A DNA stretch of 64,000 nt, taken from assembly GCA_033239005.1 (NCBI GenBank), contig BSQZ01000011.1, forward strand, positions 10,556,001-10,620,000. Direction: 5' to 3'. Under the pieces are notes generated by a model. The model was not told the origin of the DNA. It worked only from the letters and a program-made list of their open reading frames with translations, and did no database searches. Every line of letters starts with the position of its first letter. Position 1 is the stretch's first letter. Below are positions 49,560-59,050 of this stretch, piece after piece. The position numbers and the translations under genes are program-made. The DNA comes from Lamellibrachia satsuma. Its lineage: Eukaryota; Annelida; Polychaeta; Sabellida; Siboglinidae.

Positions 49560-50530
49560 GAGTGGAAATGTTTTCGTCTTTAAAGACTGGATTAGTAATC
49601 AAACACATGAATGGGAAGCTAATCACTGACAGGAACGATATATTACAGGTATGGGAGCTGCTGAACCAAAGGGAAACCAGCGAACTAGAACTATCGAGTA
49701 CAGTAGAATGACAAGTGAAGTTCGAGGAGATTGGAAATACAAAGGTAGCGAGAGCAATGAAGAAGAGACGACAAGCGACAGGTATTGATGAAGTGTGAGT
49801 AGAGATGTTGGTAATGGCTGAACGTGTTGGGGTTAGGTACACAAGGCGGTTATTAAATACCTTGATGAGAGAGGAGCGGAAGATTCCAGAGGAGTGGCGG
49901 ACGGGGTTGGTATTCCCTGTATGGAAAAGAAAGGGAGATGTTCACGACCCTGGAAAATACAGAGCTATCACTGAGGCACGTTCTGAAGATGTTAGAGAGG
50001 ATTCTGGATGGAAGGATAAGCAGGATGGTGGAGTGTGAGAGAAGGAGGGAGATGGACAACAAGGTTTCAGATGGAGAGGTGCGGCTGACGGGATGTTCAC
50101 TGTGAGACAACTGGTGGAAAGAAATGAGATTCATAGAGCGTGAAAAGGCAGAGTTATGGCCATGACCACGTTGAGGTGGATGGATATCCCAGAGGCGGAG
50201 GTGGGGATGGTCGAAAGCACGTACGAAGAGACAAGTAGATTAGTGTGCGGACCTGGAATATCGGAGGAATTCAGGGTGGACGTCGGCTTGAGACAGAGGA
50301 GTGCCCTATGCCCACTGTTATCCATTGCAGTAGTGGAGGTTGTCAGCAGGAAAGCGAGCACAAGGGCCATTCTCAGCAAATTGCTATACGCCGATGACCT
50401 GGCAGTAGTAGCGGACAGTGAGGCAGACCTTCAAGAGCGGTTGGTAGATTGGAAGGAAATATTTGGCAAACATGGACTGAGAGTAAGTCTAGAGAAGACG
50501 GAGGTGCTTCGGGTCGAGTAGCAGAAAAAA
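49560..50530 (+). pseudogene. Non-LTR reverse transcriptase fragment with intact YADD
   Basis: The plus strand shows a linker near 49700-49800 (KRRQATGIDEV), TRRLLNTLMREERKIPEEWR and GLVFPVWKRKGDVHDPGKYR at 49805-50038, a broken middle, then at 50156-50521 TLRWMDIPEAEVGMVESTYE, GLRQRSALCPLLSIAVVEVV, LLYADDLAVVADSEADLQER and HGLRVSLEKTEVL. Motif C is intact, but motif B has Gln-Arg in place of Gln-Gly and several frameshifts occur. A matching 3' tail of the same kind of element lies at 57206-57344. No endonuclease part was seen. Confidence 0.85.
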
Positions 50531-50649
50531 CATCTTGACATAAGACTGGATGGGAAGAAACAGAGCCAACGAGACAGTGTGTATATCTGGGTGGAGCGGT
50601 TAAGGTGACGGCGACACGAAGACGGAAATTCGCAGGAAAACAGAAGCTG

Positions 50650-50990
50650 AAGCGAGTGCGTGGCTGTCTTGTGTGATGGGCGATGTGTTCTGACTGCGCT
50701 CTTCTCATTTATGCAACATGTAGTTGAACCCGTGTCGACTGGTGCAACAAGAGAGTATCCATTCAAAATCACCAAAGTGCGCTCATGATTTGATATACGA
50801 GAGGTACTCGTTCACCCAGTCAATACCACGAAAGTGCATTCATATAGACACATACTTGAACCATAGAGCGGAAGATTATATCAGTCAATTACTGACCCCC
50901 TTCCTCGTCATATCACCGACTGCACCAACTATATAGAAGAGAAGGAACAAGGTCAATCAAGGCCAACATTAGTTATTACGTCAGCCACGG
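50650..50990 (+). pseudogene. CR1-like LINE 3' tail, copy 1
   Basis: Matches 58620-59030: TGGCTGTCTTGT.TGATGG, ACTTGAACCATAGAGCGGA and ATTACGTCAGCCACGGCAAA. At 58.8 kb the same text encodes the end of a CR1 ORF2 (NRFPEAA, FKRHIDKYLNHRAEDY). Here a middle piece is missing. It follows directly on the reverse transcriptase fragment at 49.6-50.5 kb. Confidence 0.65.
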
Positions 50991-51039
50991 CAAAATCAAC
51001 GTCCGTCCGTTGTCATCTTTTTGTTCTTACAGGTTCTTA

Positions 51040-51830
51040 CAGGTCTTCTTCTGGCTATTAGGCTGTACTGCCTCTTATGCCAGCTCTCGCGTTTATTGTC
51101 AGTTCAGATCGAGCGCATGCGTCTGACGGTTTCCAGGATAGGGGTGGGGCAGTGTAATCTAGTTTGATTGGATGATTTTGCAACAACTTGTCTATTTTCC
51201 TCTCAAAGGATTGTACCGATGGAGCCCCTACCACAGACTGTGGGAGGGTGTTCCATACATATGTGCATTGGTGTATAAATGAGTTTTTTTTATGTTTAAT
51301 CGATATCTTTCTTTAAATATTTTTAGGTGGTACCATCACGTATCTGATCCATTGTCCCTCAATGTCTCAAAATTGGATGAGACAGCTGCATCATATTTCT
51401 CTGTTAGGATGTTATATAGTTCAATCATGTCTCCTCTGAGGCGACGGTATGCTAAAGTTGGTAATTTCAGTTTCCGTAACCGTTCTTTATACTCAATGTC
51501 TTTGAAACCAGGAATTAATTTGGTTGCTATACGTTGAACATTTTCAAGAGATGTGATATGCTTCTTTAGGTGTGGAGACCATATTTGATTAGCATATTCG
51601 ATATGTGGGCGGATAAGAGACTTAAAAATTTTAGAAAAACACTGCTTATCCATGTGATCGAAAGTTCGGCGAATTATCCCCATGAGCGAATTGGCTTTAT
51701 TTATTTTTTTCTGAAATATGTGCCTCAAACTTAAGCGATGAATCGAAAGTGACTCCCTTATCTTTCACCTGTTCTGTGCTTGTTATTGTTATGTGTTCAG
51801 GTCCCAGTGTGTTTCCGTCATTTCATTTGA
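51040..51830 (-). pseudogene. CR1-like LINE 3' fragment
   Basis: The minus strand frame 51336-51728 encodes KINKANSLMGIIRRTFDHMD, FKSLIRPHIEYANQIWSPHL, ENVQRIATKLIPGFKDIEYK and YRRLRGDMIELYNILT, the thumb and C-terminal part of a CR1 ORF2. The open frame is longer than in most fragments here, so it is fairly young. It differs from the element at 53.8-56.7 kb, so it is another CR1 family. The 3' UTR extends left to about 51040. Confidence 0.8.
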
Positions 51831-51911
51831 TAACACTTCCGGCTACTTGGACTTGGTGCAGCGACTTGAATTTGGTGTAGATCATTTACAGAAATACGTG
51901 GAATATCAAAT

Positions 51912-52335
51912 AGAATAAGTATTACTATTGCATATATATTATACACAAACGTATTGTAGACATATATTAGGAAACAGGTTTTGTTAATTATTAGTCAGAG
52001 GGAGTATTTTAGAGTAAGTTAGTTTCGGATTCTGTCAGGGAATTCAGCGAGCGTTAATAGGGGTGTTTACAATTCGAAAAATTAGATAACATAGTGAATA
52101 GTCAGTAACAGTGAATATTGGTTAGAATAAGTATTAGTATTATACATATATTGTTCACCAACTTCTTGTAGACATATATTAAGAAACCGTTGTTGTTAAC
52201 AGAGGTAGTATTTTTTTTTCCCGGATTCAAACTCAACGAGTGATAAAAGGGAGTTTGTTTACAAGTCATTCAACCCGTGCATCGAGCTATCGTTTACATT
52301 AGCTAATATATATATATAAGATAAAGTGATTTATT
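51912..52335 (+). promoter_or_regulatory. CR1 5' UTR of two about 212-bp monomers
   Basis: AGAATAAGTATTA starts at 51912 and again at 52124. Both are followed by TTGTAGACATATATTA, a poly-T or TTATTAG stretch, a CGGATTC block and GTTTACAA. Tandem 5' monomers in LINEs often carry the internal promoter; that role is inferred here. No TATA box was assigned. Confidence 0.6.
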
Positions 52336-52569
52336 TACTTAAATTACATACATAAGGTAATATCTGACATAGTGGTAGTCAACGTTTTCGGTAAAAAGGA
52401 ATTAACAGCAGGACTTTAGCGTAAATTAGTACACACTCACTTCGTTGTTTTGTTACACAGTGTTCTCCGTATTCGCTAAGTGGCAGGATTTTTAGCCTAA
52501 AGTGTTCTTTTGATCACAAAAACAGCCTTATTCAAGGCTAACGTAGCAAACTAATTAAAACTAAATTGT

Positions 52570-53787
52570 ATGATGGCCCCGTGCAAACGACAGTTAAAGG
52601 CCACAAGGCACGTAATTTGTGGCAGTTGTAGTAACTGGGTAGATTTCGTCAAGTCTGGGTGCGAAAAGTCCTGGGCTGAGGTCCAGGCAGATAGTTTTAA
52701 TTTTGAGTGTAGGGGATGCGCAAGGATGAAGGAAATAGAGGTGGGGTTGGAAGAGCTGAGACTGCTCGTTGTGGCAATGGTGGGAAGGGAACAGGGGAGT
52801 TGTGCCAGTAGTTCCGGTGAGGGAACAGTAGACGATAAAGTGGGGAAAGACACAAGAGATGCTAGGGAGAGCTCACCTCAGCCTGGGAGGAAGCTGAGAG
52901 GAGGGAAGGTGACAGGTCATAGGGAGACAGGACGTAAGGAGACGGGAAGGAAAGGAACGGGAGGGAAGACAACGGGGTGAAGGAGAGGGGAGTAGGGGAG
53001 ACGGGAGGGAAGACAACCGGGGTGAAGGAGAGGGGAGTAGCGGAGACAGGAGGGAAGGAGAAGGGAGTGGGGGAGACAGGAGGGAAAACAACCGGAGTGA
53101 AGGAGAGGGGAGTAGGGGAGACAGGAGGGAAGGAGAAGGGAGTGGGGGAGACGGAAGGGAAGGGGTCAGGACAGAATGTGATGGAGGGGATCGAAAGGAA
53201 GAGTTATTCTGCAGCAGTGATAGAGGGGGTGAGGAAGAGAGCGAGGGTGTTTGTGGGGGATTCGATAGTTAGGAAGACCGACAGAGTCTTAAACAAGGGA
53301 GATGATGTGGTGGTCTGCTTGCCTGGAGCCAAAATAGAGGCGATAACTGAGAGGGTAAAAAAACATCGTAGGCTCGGGTAAGGGTGGATCTGTTTTAGTA
53401 CATGTAGGGACAAATAACGTAGAGAGGGAGGGTACAACTGCCATAGTTAGGAAATATAGGCAGTTGGTCAGAACACTAAAACAGACGCGGGTTGAGCAGG
53501 TAATACTGTCAGGGATTTTACCTGTAATGGGCAGGAGGGGTCATAAATATCGAAATTGTCGGGGAATGGCAATTAACATGTTAGTCCAGAGGCTGTGTAG
53601 GGAAGAGGAAGTTGGATTTGTGGATTTATGGGGAAGTTTTGTTGGGAGGGCTGATATGTACATGAAGGATGGGCTTCATTTAAGTGGAAAGGGGGCGGCA
53701 GTATTCGCGGACAAACTTTCAGCAGCAGTAGATAGCGACTTGGGTACAATGACAAATATTTTTGGAAGTAAACATTCTTTAAACTAG
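52570..53787 (+). CDS. CR1 ORF1: PHD-like zinc finger plus SGNH/GDSL esterase (two indels)
   Basis: ORF1 of the retrotransposon, expected to bind or chaperone its RNA, with a lipase-like esterase of unclear role. It starts at ATG 52570. Residues about 15-50 hold a PHD-type finger (CGSCSNWVDF, then GCEKSW, then FNFECRGC). A middle part is made of imperfect ETGGK/KERGV repeats. The C-terminal half carries SGNH block I (VFVGDSIV), block III (VHVGTNN near 53397) and block V (DGLHLSGKG near 53670), so the catalytic Ser, Asn, Asp and His are present. The frame moves from 1 to 0 near 52973, where the first repeat unit has one C fewer than its neighbours (ACAACGG against ACAACCGG), and back to 1 at a run of seven A at 53357-53363. 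The two changes cancel. They are mutations or sequence errors; the original length would be about 405 residues. Confidence 0.8.
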
Positions 53788-56663
53788 AAGTGCAGGGGGG
53801 TTACCTAGAGGTGTCTCAAGCAGAACAAGAGACCACTAGCACAGATAAACCAATATCAAATCATCCGAAAAACATCTCTGAAAAAGGTTATAGATGCGTA
53901 TGTTTAAATGCAAGGAGCATAGTAAATAAGAAAAACGAATTAAACATTATGGTAGAAGATATTGACCCTCACATAAATGGTATAACTGAATCATGGACCA
54001 ACATAGATATAACAGATGCTGAATTAGGACTGACAGCATACGTAATGTTTAGGAAAGATCGAATAGGAAGAAGGGGCGGGGGAGTTATTTTATATGTTAA
54101 AGAATCTATTCAGGCTTATGAAATAAAACTAGAAAGGGAAGCAGATTGCGATGAAGCTGTTTGGTGCAAAATTGTTTCAGGAAATTCAAAATTAACTGTT
54201 GGATTAGTTTACCGAAGTCCAAACATAAACGAAGAGGACAACACAAAAATAAAAAACGCTATAAAGGAAGTTAGTAAAGGGGAATGTATCATAATGGGAG
54301 ATTTTAACCATGGACACATACAATGGAATTCTCTAGAGAGCACAGGGATTGAGGATCAACAATTTCTATGTTTAATCCAGGATAGCTTTCTTACTCAGCA
54401 CGTACTAGAACCAACCAGGGGAGAAAATGTATTGGATATAGTTTTGTCATCACAAAAAGAATTAGTGGACAATGTAAAAATATTTGAACCATTGGGTAAT
54501 AGTGACCATAATCAAATACATTTTGACATCAATGTAAAATCAGAAAGTAAAAATAAGAAAACGTACAAGAGAAACTTCCACAAAGGTAACTACAAAGATA
54601 TGAGAAAATACTTAGCACAGCTAGATTGGAATAACATGCTGATGAATAAGACTGCAATTGAATGTTGGAATATTCTAAAATATGAAATTGAGAGTATCAT
54701 TGATAAATTTGTTCCCTTCCGAAAACAAGGAAAACGGTGTAGAAAGAAACACGTGTCAAAAGAGGCAATTAGAAAAATAATGCTAAAACAAACTTTGTGG
54801 AGGGTTTATAGGCGTACCAGAAAGGAAGAAGACTATGCAAAATACAAAGAGGCACTTAATGCAGCTACAACTGAAATCAGACAATCTAAAAGAAGCTATG
54901 AGCAAAAACTGGCATGTAACATAAAAACTGACAGCAAGAGTTTTTATGCATATGTCAGGAGTAAACAAAACGTACAAGACAAGGTTGGACCTCTAGAAGA
55001 CAGTGCTGGAAATATAATATCACAGGGGTTTTTAATGGCGGAAGACCTAAATGGTTACTTCAGTTCAGTGTTTACAAAAGAAGATATTAGTTCATTACCA
55101 GTTGCTGATGCTAAATTTCAGGGGACTAAATCTGACTATTTAGGACCGTTAGTTGTAACTCCAGAATTGGTAGCTAGGAAAATAAAGGCAATGAAGGATA
55201 ACAAATCACCGGGAGTGGATGGGATTCCTCCAAAATTACTAATGGAAACAGTAGATCAAATCAGCATACCACTTGCAAGAGTATTCAACTTGTCATTAAA
55301 AGAGGGAGTTGTTCCATTTGAATGGAAAGAAGCAAACATCATACCATTATTTAAAAAGGGTTCGAGAAATAAGTCAGAGAATTACAGACCAGTGAGTTTA
55401 ACGTCAGTGATTTGTAAATTATTAGAAAGGTTAATTAAAGACCATATGGTGGACTTCCTCGTTAAGCATAAATTATTAAATTCATCTCAACATGGATTCC
55501 TTAAAGCGAGGTCATGCTTAACAAATGTGTTATGTTTTTTGGAAGAAATCACTAAGTGGATAGACGAGGGATCGCCAGTAGATGTTATCTACTTAGATTT
55601 TCAGAAAGCTTTTGACAAAGTGCCACATCAAAGATTGCTACTTAAATTAAAAGCCCATGGTATCGGGGATAGCATAACTGACTGGATAGAACAATGGCTG
55701 ACTGACAGAAGACAACGAGTTGTAGTAGATGGCGAAGTTTCAAATTGGAAATCGGTTTTGAGTGGGGTACCTCAAGGATCAGTATTAGGACCTATATTAT
55801 TCTTAATTTATATCAATGACTTGGACGACAGTATAACAAGTAACGTACTGAAATTTGCGGACGACACAAAACTGTTTAGAAAGGTTAATACTGATGGTGA
55901 TAAACAACATTTACAAAACGATCTAGACAGATTAGTGAAATGGTCTGAGAAATGGCAGATGCTGTTCAATTTTGGGAAATGTAAATGCCTACATACAGGA
56001 CATGGGAACTTGAATGTAAACTATAAAATGGGAGCTACTGTTCTTGGTACTACTGTAAAAGAAAAGGACTTAGGAGTTACAATAAGCGCTGATATGAAAG
56101 TTTCAGAGCAGTGTGGTATTGCAGCTTCAAAGGGTAATCAAATTCTTGGATTGATTAGAAGAAACATAACATACAAGGGAAAAAAGTTAATTATACCTCT
56201 TTATAAAGCAATAGTTAGACCTCATTTAGAATACTGTATACAAGCATGGAGACCATATCGTAAGAAGGATATAGATACGCTTGAACGCATACAAAGGAGA
56301 GCAACTAAAATGATTCCAGAACTTAGAGACCTTAGTTATGAAGAACGCCTGAAAGAATGTGGTTTAACAACTCTAGAGACAAGGAGGTTAAGAGGAGATC
56401 AGATTGAAGTTTTTAAGATATTGAATGGGTATGAAAATATTGATAGAAATATGTTTTTCTCACTCAAGAAGGATAGCAGAACTAGAGGACATGAGGTAAA
56501 ATTAGTAAAGGATCAATGTAGATTGGACATCAGGAAGCACTCGTTCTCACAGAGGACAGTAAATGAATGGAACAAACTGTCTACAGATTGTGTAACTGCT
56601 AGCAGCGTGAATATGTTTAAAAACAAGGTTGACACATATATCAGGAGGGCGGGTTATAAGTAG
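53772..56663 (+). CDS. CR1 ORF2: APE endonuclease and reverse transcriptase
   Basis: This is the enzyme for target-primed reverse transcription: it nicks chromosomal DNA and copies the element RNA. Numbering from GTG 53790 (957 codons), the endonuclease runs from about 34 to 245, with CLNARS (Asn40), TESW (Glu67), RGGGV (95-99), YRSPN (141-145), GDFNHG (170-175) and SDH (238-240). A basic linker follows (about 255-370). The reverse transcriptase has NYRPVSLTS (531-539), VIYLDFQKAFDKVPH (motif A, Asp603), SGVPQGSVLGPILF (motif B) and KFADD (motif C, 689-692). The C-terminus has the CR1 block RRLRGDQIEVFK and a final NEWN box. There is no internal stop or missing key residue. The frame is open from 53772, but the first ATG is codon 54, inside the endonuclease, so normal initiation would give a broken enzyme; production by -1 frameshift from ORF1 is the best explanation. 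Confidence 0.92.
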   Translation, partial: TFFKLEVQGGYLEVSQAEQETTSTDKPISNHPKNISEKGYRCVCLNARSIVNKKNELNIMVEDIDPHINGITESWTNIDITDAELGLTAYVMFRKDRIGRRGGGVILYVKESIQAYEIKLEREADCDEAVWCKIVSGNSKLTVGLVYRSPNINEEDNTKIKNAIKEVSKGECIIMGDFNHGHIQWNSLESTGIEDQQFLCLIQDSFLTQHVLEPTRGENVLDIVLSSQKELVDNVKIFEPLGNSDHNQIHFDINVKSESKNKKTYKRNFHKGNYKDMRKYLAQLDWNNMLMNKTAIECWNILKYEIESIIDKFVPFRKQGKRCRKKHVSKEAIRKIMLKQTLWRVYRRTRKEEDYAKYKEALNAATTEIRQSKRSYEQKLACNIKTDSKSFYAYVRSKQNVQDKVGPLEDSAGNIISQGFLMAEDLNGYFSSVFTKEDISSLPVADAKFQGTKSDYLGPLVVTPELVARKIKAMKDNKSPGVDGIPPKLLMETVDQISIPLARVFNLSLKEGVVPFEWKEANIIPLFKKGSRNKSENYRPVSLTSVICKLLERLIKDHMVDFLVKHKLLNSSQHGFLKARSCLTNVLCFLEEITKWIDEGSPVDVIYLDFQKAFDKVPHQRLLLKLKAHGIGDSITDWIEQWLTDRRQRVVVDGEVSNWKSVLSGVPQGSVLGPILFLIYINDLDDSITSNVLKFADDTKLFRKVNTDGDKQHLQNDLDRLVKWSEKWQMLFNFGKCKCLHTGHGNLNVNYKMGATVLGTTVKEKDLGVTISADMKVSEQCGIAASKGNQILGLIRRNITYKGKKLIIPLYKAIVRPHLEYCIQAWRPYRKKDIDTLERIQRRATKMIPELRDLSYEERLKECGLTTLETRRLRGDQIEVFKILNGYENIDRNMFFSLKKDSRTRGHEVKLVKDQCRLDIRKHSFSQRTVNEWNKLSTDCVTASSVNMFKNKVDTYIRRAGYK
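53778..53784 (+). promoter_or_regulatory. Candidate -1 ribosomal frameshift site TTTAAAC
   Basis: The heptamer T TTA AAC is in the phase required by ORF1 (codons TTA AAC, then TAG at 53785-53787). A -1 shift re-reads TTT AAA and continues CTA GAA GTG straight into ORF2. The overlap of the two frames is only 53772-53787. A possible downstream stem pairs 53810-53817 with 53829-53837 (eight pairs, one bulge), but its 25-base spacer is longer than the usual 5-9. Confidence 0.6.
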
Positions 56664-56738
56664 GTGAACATTGTTGGACTCTCGATAAGCCAATGGCTTC
56701 CTTGTCCACTTGCCATCTGGGCCTTTGGCTTGGATGGC

Positions 56739-56766
56739 AAATCTTGTTAAATCTTGTTAAATCTTA
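56739..56766 (+). repeat. CR1 3'-terminal tandem repeat
   Basis: Two and a partial unit of AAATCTTGTT close the element. The truncated copy at 15.75 kb ends with the same kind of tail on its minus strand. Short 3' tandem repeats instead of poly(A) are typical of CR1 and L2. Confidence 0.8.
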
Positions 56767-56809
56767 TGCTTGATAGTCTGATTCTCATATGGCTGCATTT
56801 ATTTGGGTT

Positions 56810-57175
56810 AAATTTTAAGTGATGTGTTTGTCCATTGTTCGGTAAGGATTAGAACTTGTTGCAAACTTGTGCAGTCCTCTTCAGTGTAGATTGCATGGAA
56901 GAGCTTCATATCGTCTGCGAATAGGAATAGCTCAGAGCTCTTAATAACTTCTGGTAAATCATTTATAAAGATCACAAATAGCAGAGGGCCAATCACTGAT
57001 CCTTGTGGTATACCACTGGTGACCTCCTGCCAAGATGAGAATGAGTTGTTAACTCTAACGCGTTGACTTCTGTGGGACAGCATAGCCAGTCTAGAATTGT
57101 TCACTTGATTCCATAGCTCTGGAGTTTCCCTATAAGTCGACGATGTGGAACCTTGTCAAACGCTTCCATAAAGTC
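56810..57175 (-). pseudogene. CR1-like reverse transcriptase fragment
   Basis: The minus strand has DFMEAFDKVPHRRLIGKLQS (motif A end, 57101-57170), then NNSFSSWQEVTSGIPQGSVI, GPLLFVIFINDLPE and LFLFADDMKLFH (56808-57104). Motif C is intact; the two parts are in different frames. Both ends are cut: on the right by the piece at 57206, on the left by the CR1 element's end. Confidence 0.85.
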
Positions 57176-57205
57176 ACAGAGTGGAGGGCAGAAGGAGAAG
57201 AGGAA

Positions 57206-57344
57206 GACCGAGACTGAGATGGGAGGACTGCGTGAAGAGATATTTAGTGGGAGTGGGAGGGGAACGGAGAATGAGGGCGAGGGATAGAAGGGAGTAGAGA
57301 CGATTAGTGGAGACAGTAGTAAAACGGAACTAGTTATGAAGAAG
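57206..57344 (+). pseudogene. Basic 3' tail of a non-LTR reverse transcriptase
   Basis: The plus strand reads GRPRLRWEDCVKRYLVGVGG, RRMRARDRRE, a TAG, then RRLVETVVKRN. GRPxxRWxDxVxxDL followed by ARDRxxWRxLV is the usual ending of endonuclease-reverse transcriptase proteins like the one at 49.6-50.5 kb. It is joined head to head with the CR1 fragment on its left. Confidence 0.75.
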
Positions 57345-57429
57345 AAGGGAAAAAATCGACGACCGGTATGGGTGCCAGCCTCACCCTGGACTACAGGGAA
57401 AAAGGAGGAGAGCAACATAGATATCAACA

Positions 57430-57600
57430 AATTAGAGTGCTAAGATAAATTACGTCAAACGTCGAGTGCAACCAACTGGTTTATATTTCAAAAGGTAACA
57501 ATAGCGCACAAGAAACCCAAAGCAGTTGAAATCGAATTTCAAATAAGAAATGTTTAGTTTGGCAGCTGTTTTGTCGTAAATTAGTCTAGGTCAGCTATAT
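57430..57600. repeat. Orphan intron/flank piece of the Cys-rich gene duplication
   Basis: AAATTACGTCAAACGTCGAG, GCAACCAACTGGTTTATATT and GAATTTCAAATAAGAAATG match 33105-33240 and 26785-26910, which lie in the intron or 5' flank of the Cys-rich exons. No exon accompanies it. It joins a family H LINE at 57600. Confidence 0.6.
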
Positions 57601-58560
57601 CCTTTGACAATTCTCAATAATGTAGCTAAAAGATAACAGATTTGAACCAGGGCACCTGTACATACAATTGACTAATGCATTTTTGTTTCGGTTGATTCCA
57701 TTCAACAATTACCCATTCAAGTACATCATCGACTACCGTCGACTTGGTTTCACATATCCGGCCATTACGTTCCTTGCTAATATAAATAACTACACCACCA
57801 CCTGTTCTGTTACCTCTGACTACACGAAAAGCATCAAAACCATCATAATGGTAACAAGGAGTGGTGTCACTGTTCAACCATATTTCACTTATCATATTGT
57901 ATTTTAAGCAGTTTAAGAATTTCGCTAAAGAGGCCAACTTCGTTTTTTTATTTTGGTAATTATTAAATTGTTGGCCAATATAATATTTACAAGATGTTAT
58001 TTTGTCATTATGGTAGTTATTTTCAGGATCACTGTTTGTTTCAAGATCACATATGTCGTGTTCAGTAGATTTAAAAGTCTCAAAGACTTTCTCTATAACA
58101 TCACAATTTTATTTGTTATCTATCAAATCTGCATTAATGATGTGAAATTCGTCATTACTAACATTTGCAAAAGGTACTAATACAGGATTAGTATTTACGT
58201 GATCACCCGACATCACTATTACTGATTCTACAGTTCACCTATTTGGAGGTCTAGTGTCGTTAGAATGTTCATGGCGACAATCTAACGAGACCAGACTTCT
58301 GTCTAATCTGCACCCTAGGGTCGCCCACACAAACACACAACAGTTCATGGTCCAAGCTGCGTGGATATAATCTTCGCGTTTCTTGTTATTGCTTTTATTA
58401 TTATTATTATTGCACAAACGTTATCGTAACTCACTTTTATGGAGAACAACTAATTTTTGCTCTTCTTCCGTGTTTCACACGCTACATGAGAGATGGCAAA
58501 AGTTCATGACGGACGATATTCTAATCATTTCTTTATGGGATTATTACTCACTTGACCCAG
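57601..58560 (-). pseudogene. Family H LINE, copy 3 (endonuclease part)
   Basis: The minus-strand frame 57626-57937 keeps the best endonuclease text of this family: SEIWLNSDTTPCYHYDGFDA, FRVVRGNRTGGGVVIYISKE and ETKSTVVDDVLEWVIVEW, corresponding to the ExW and RGGGV motifs. The rest to about 58560 is colinear with 34950-35560. The reverse transcriptase is missing. Confidence 0.75.
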
Positions 58561-58619
58561 CCTCATTTCGTCTTTTCTTCAACTGCTGAGTCCTCTGTTC
58601 CAGTCTAAATATCAGATGA

Positions 58620-59050
58620 TGTGGCTGTCTTGTATGATGGACGATGTGTTCTGACTGTGCTCGTCGTATTTATACAACATATATGTGAACCCCTGGTGCA
58701 ACAAGAGGTTATCCAAATCACCAAAGTGCGCTCAAGATTTGATATACAGAAATACTCGTTCACCCAAAAGTGCACTCGCGATTGGATATACGGAAGTACT
58801 CGTTAACCCAAAGGATTGCAAATGACTGAAATAGATTTCCAGAGGCAGCGGTTATATCTAAGAATATCAGCCAATTCAAGAGGCATATAGACAAATACTT
58901 GAACCATAGAGCGGAGGATTATACCAGTCAATGACTGACCCCCTTCCTGGTCATCTCATCGACTGCATCAACTATACAGAAGAGGACGATCAAGGTTAAC
59001 CAAGGTCAACATTAGTTATTACGTCAGCCACGGCAAAATCAACGTCCGTC
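58620..59050 (+). pseudogene. CR1-like LINE 3' tail, copy 2
   Basis: The plus strand shows KVRSRFDIQKYSFTQ near 58720, then NRFPEAAVISKNISQFKRHI and DKYLNHRAEDYTSQ near 58830-58930. The pattern is the CR1 ending (VRxxxDxRKxSFTQRxVxxWNxLP, then FKxxLD). A short internal duplication repeats the KYSFTQ part (58750 and 58790). It matches the tail at 50.7-51.0 kb. Confidence 0.75.

Larger units (their letters stand above)
51905..56766 (+). mobile_element. Nearly intact CR1 non-LTR retrotransposon
   Basis: About 4.86 kb: a 5' UTR of two tandem monomers (51912-52335), ORF1 (52570-53787), ORF2 (to 56663) and a 3' UTR ending in a short tandem repeat, the usual structure of CR1. ORF1 has a PHD-like finger and an SGNH esterase, both known from CR1. 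ORF2 has all endonuclease and reverse transcriptase motifs and no internal stop. A truncated relative lies at 15750-17200. The exact 5' boundary is not certain because there is no target duplication to use. Confidence 0.88.
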
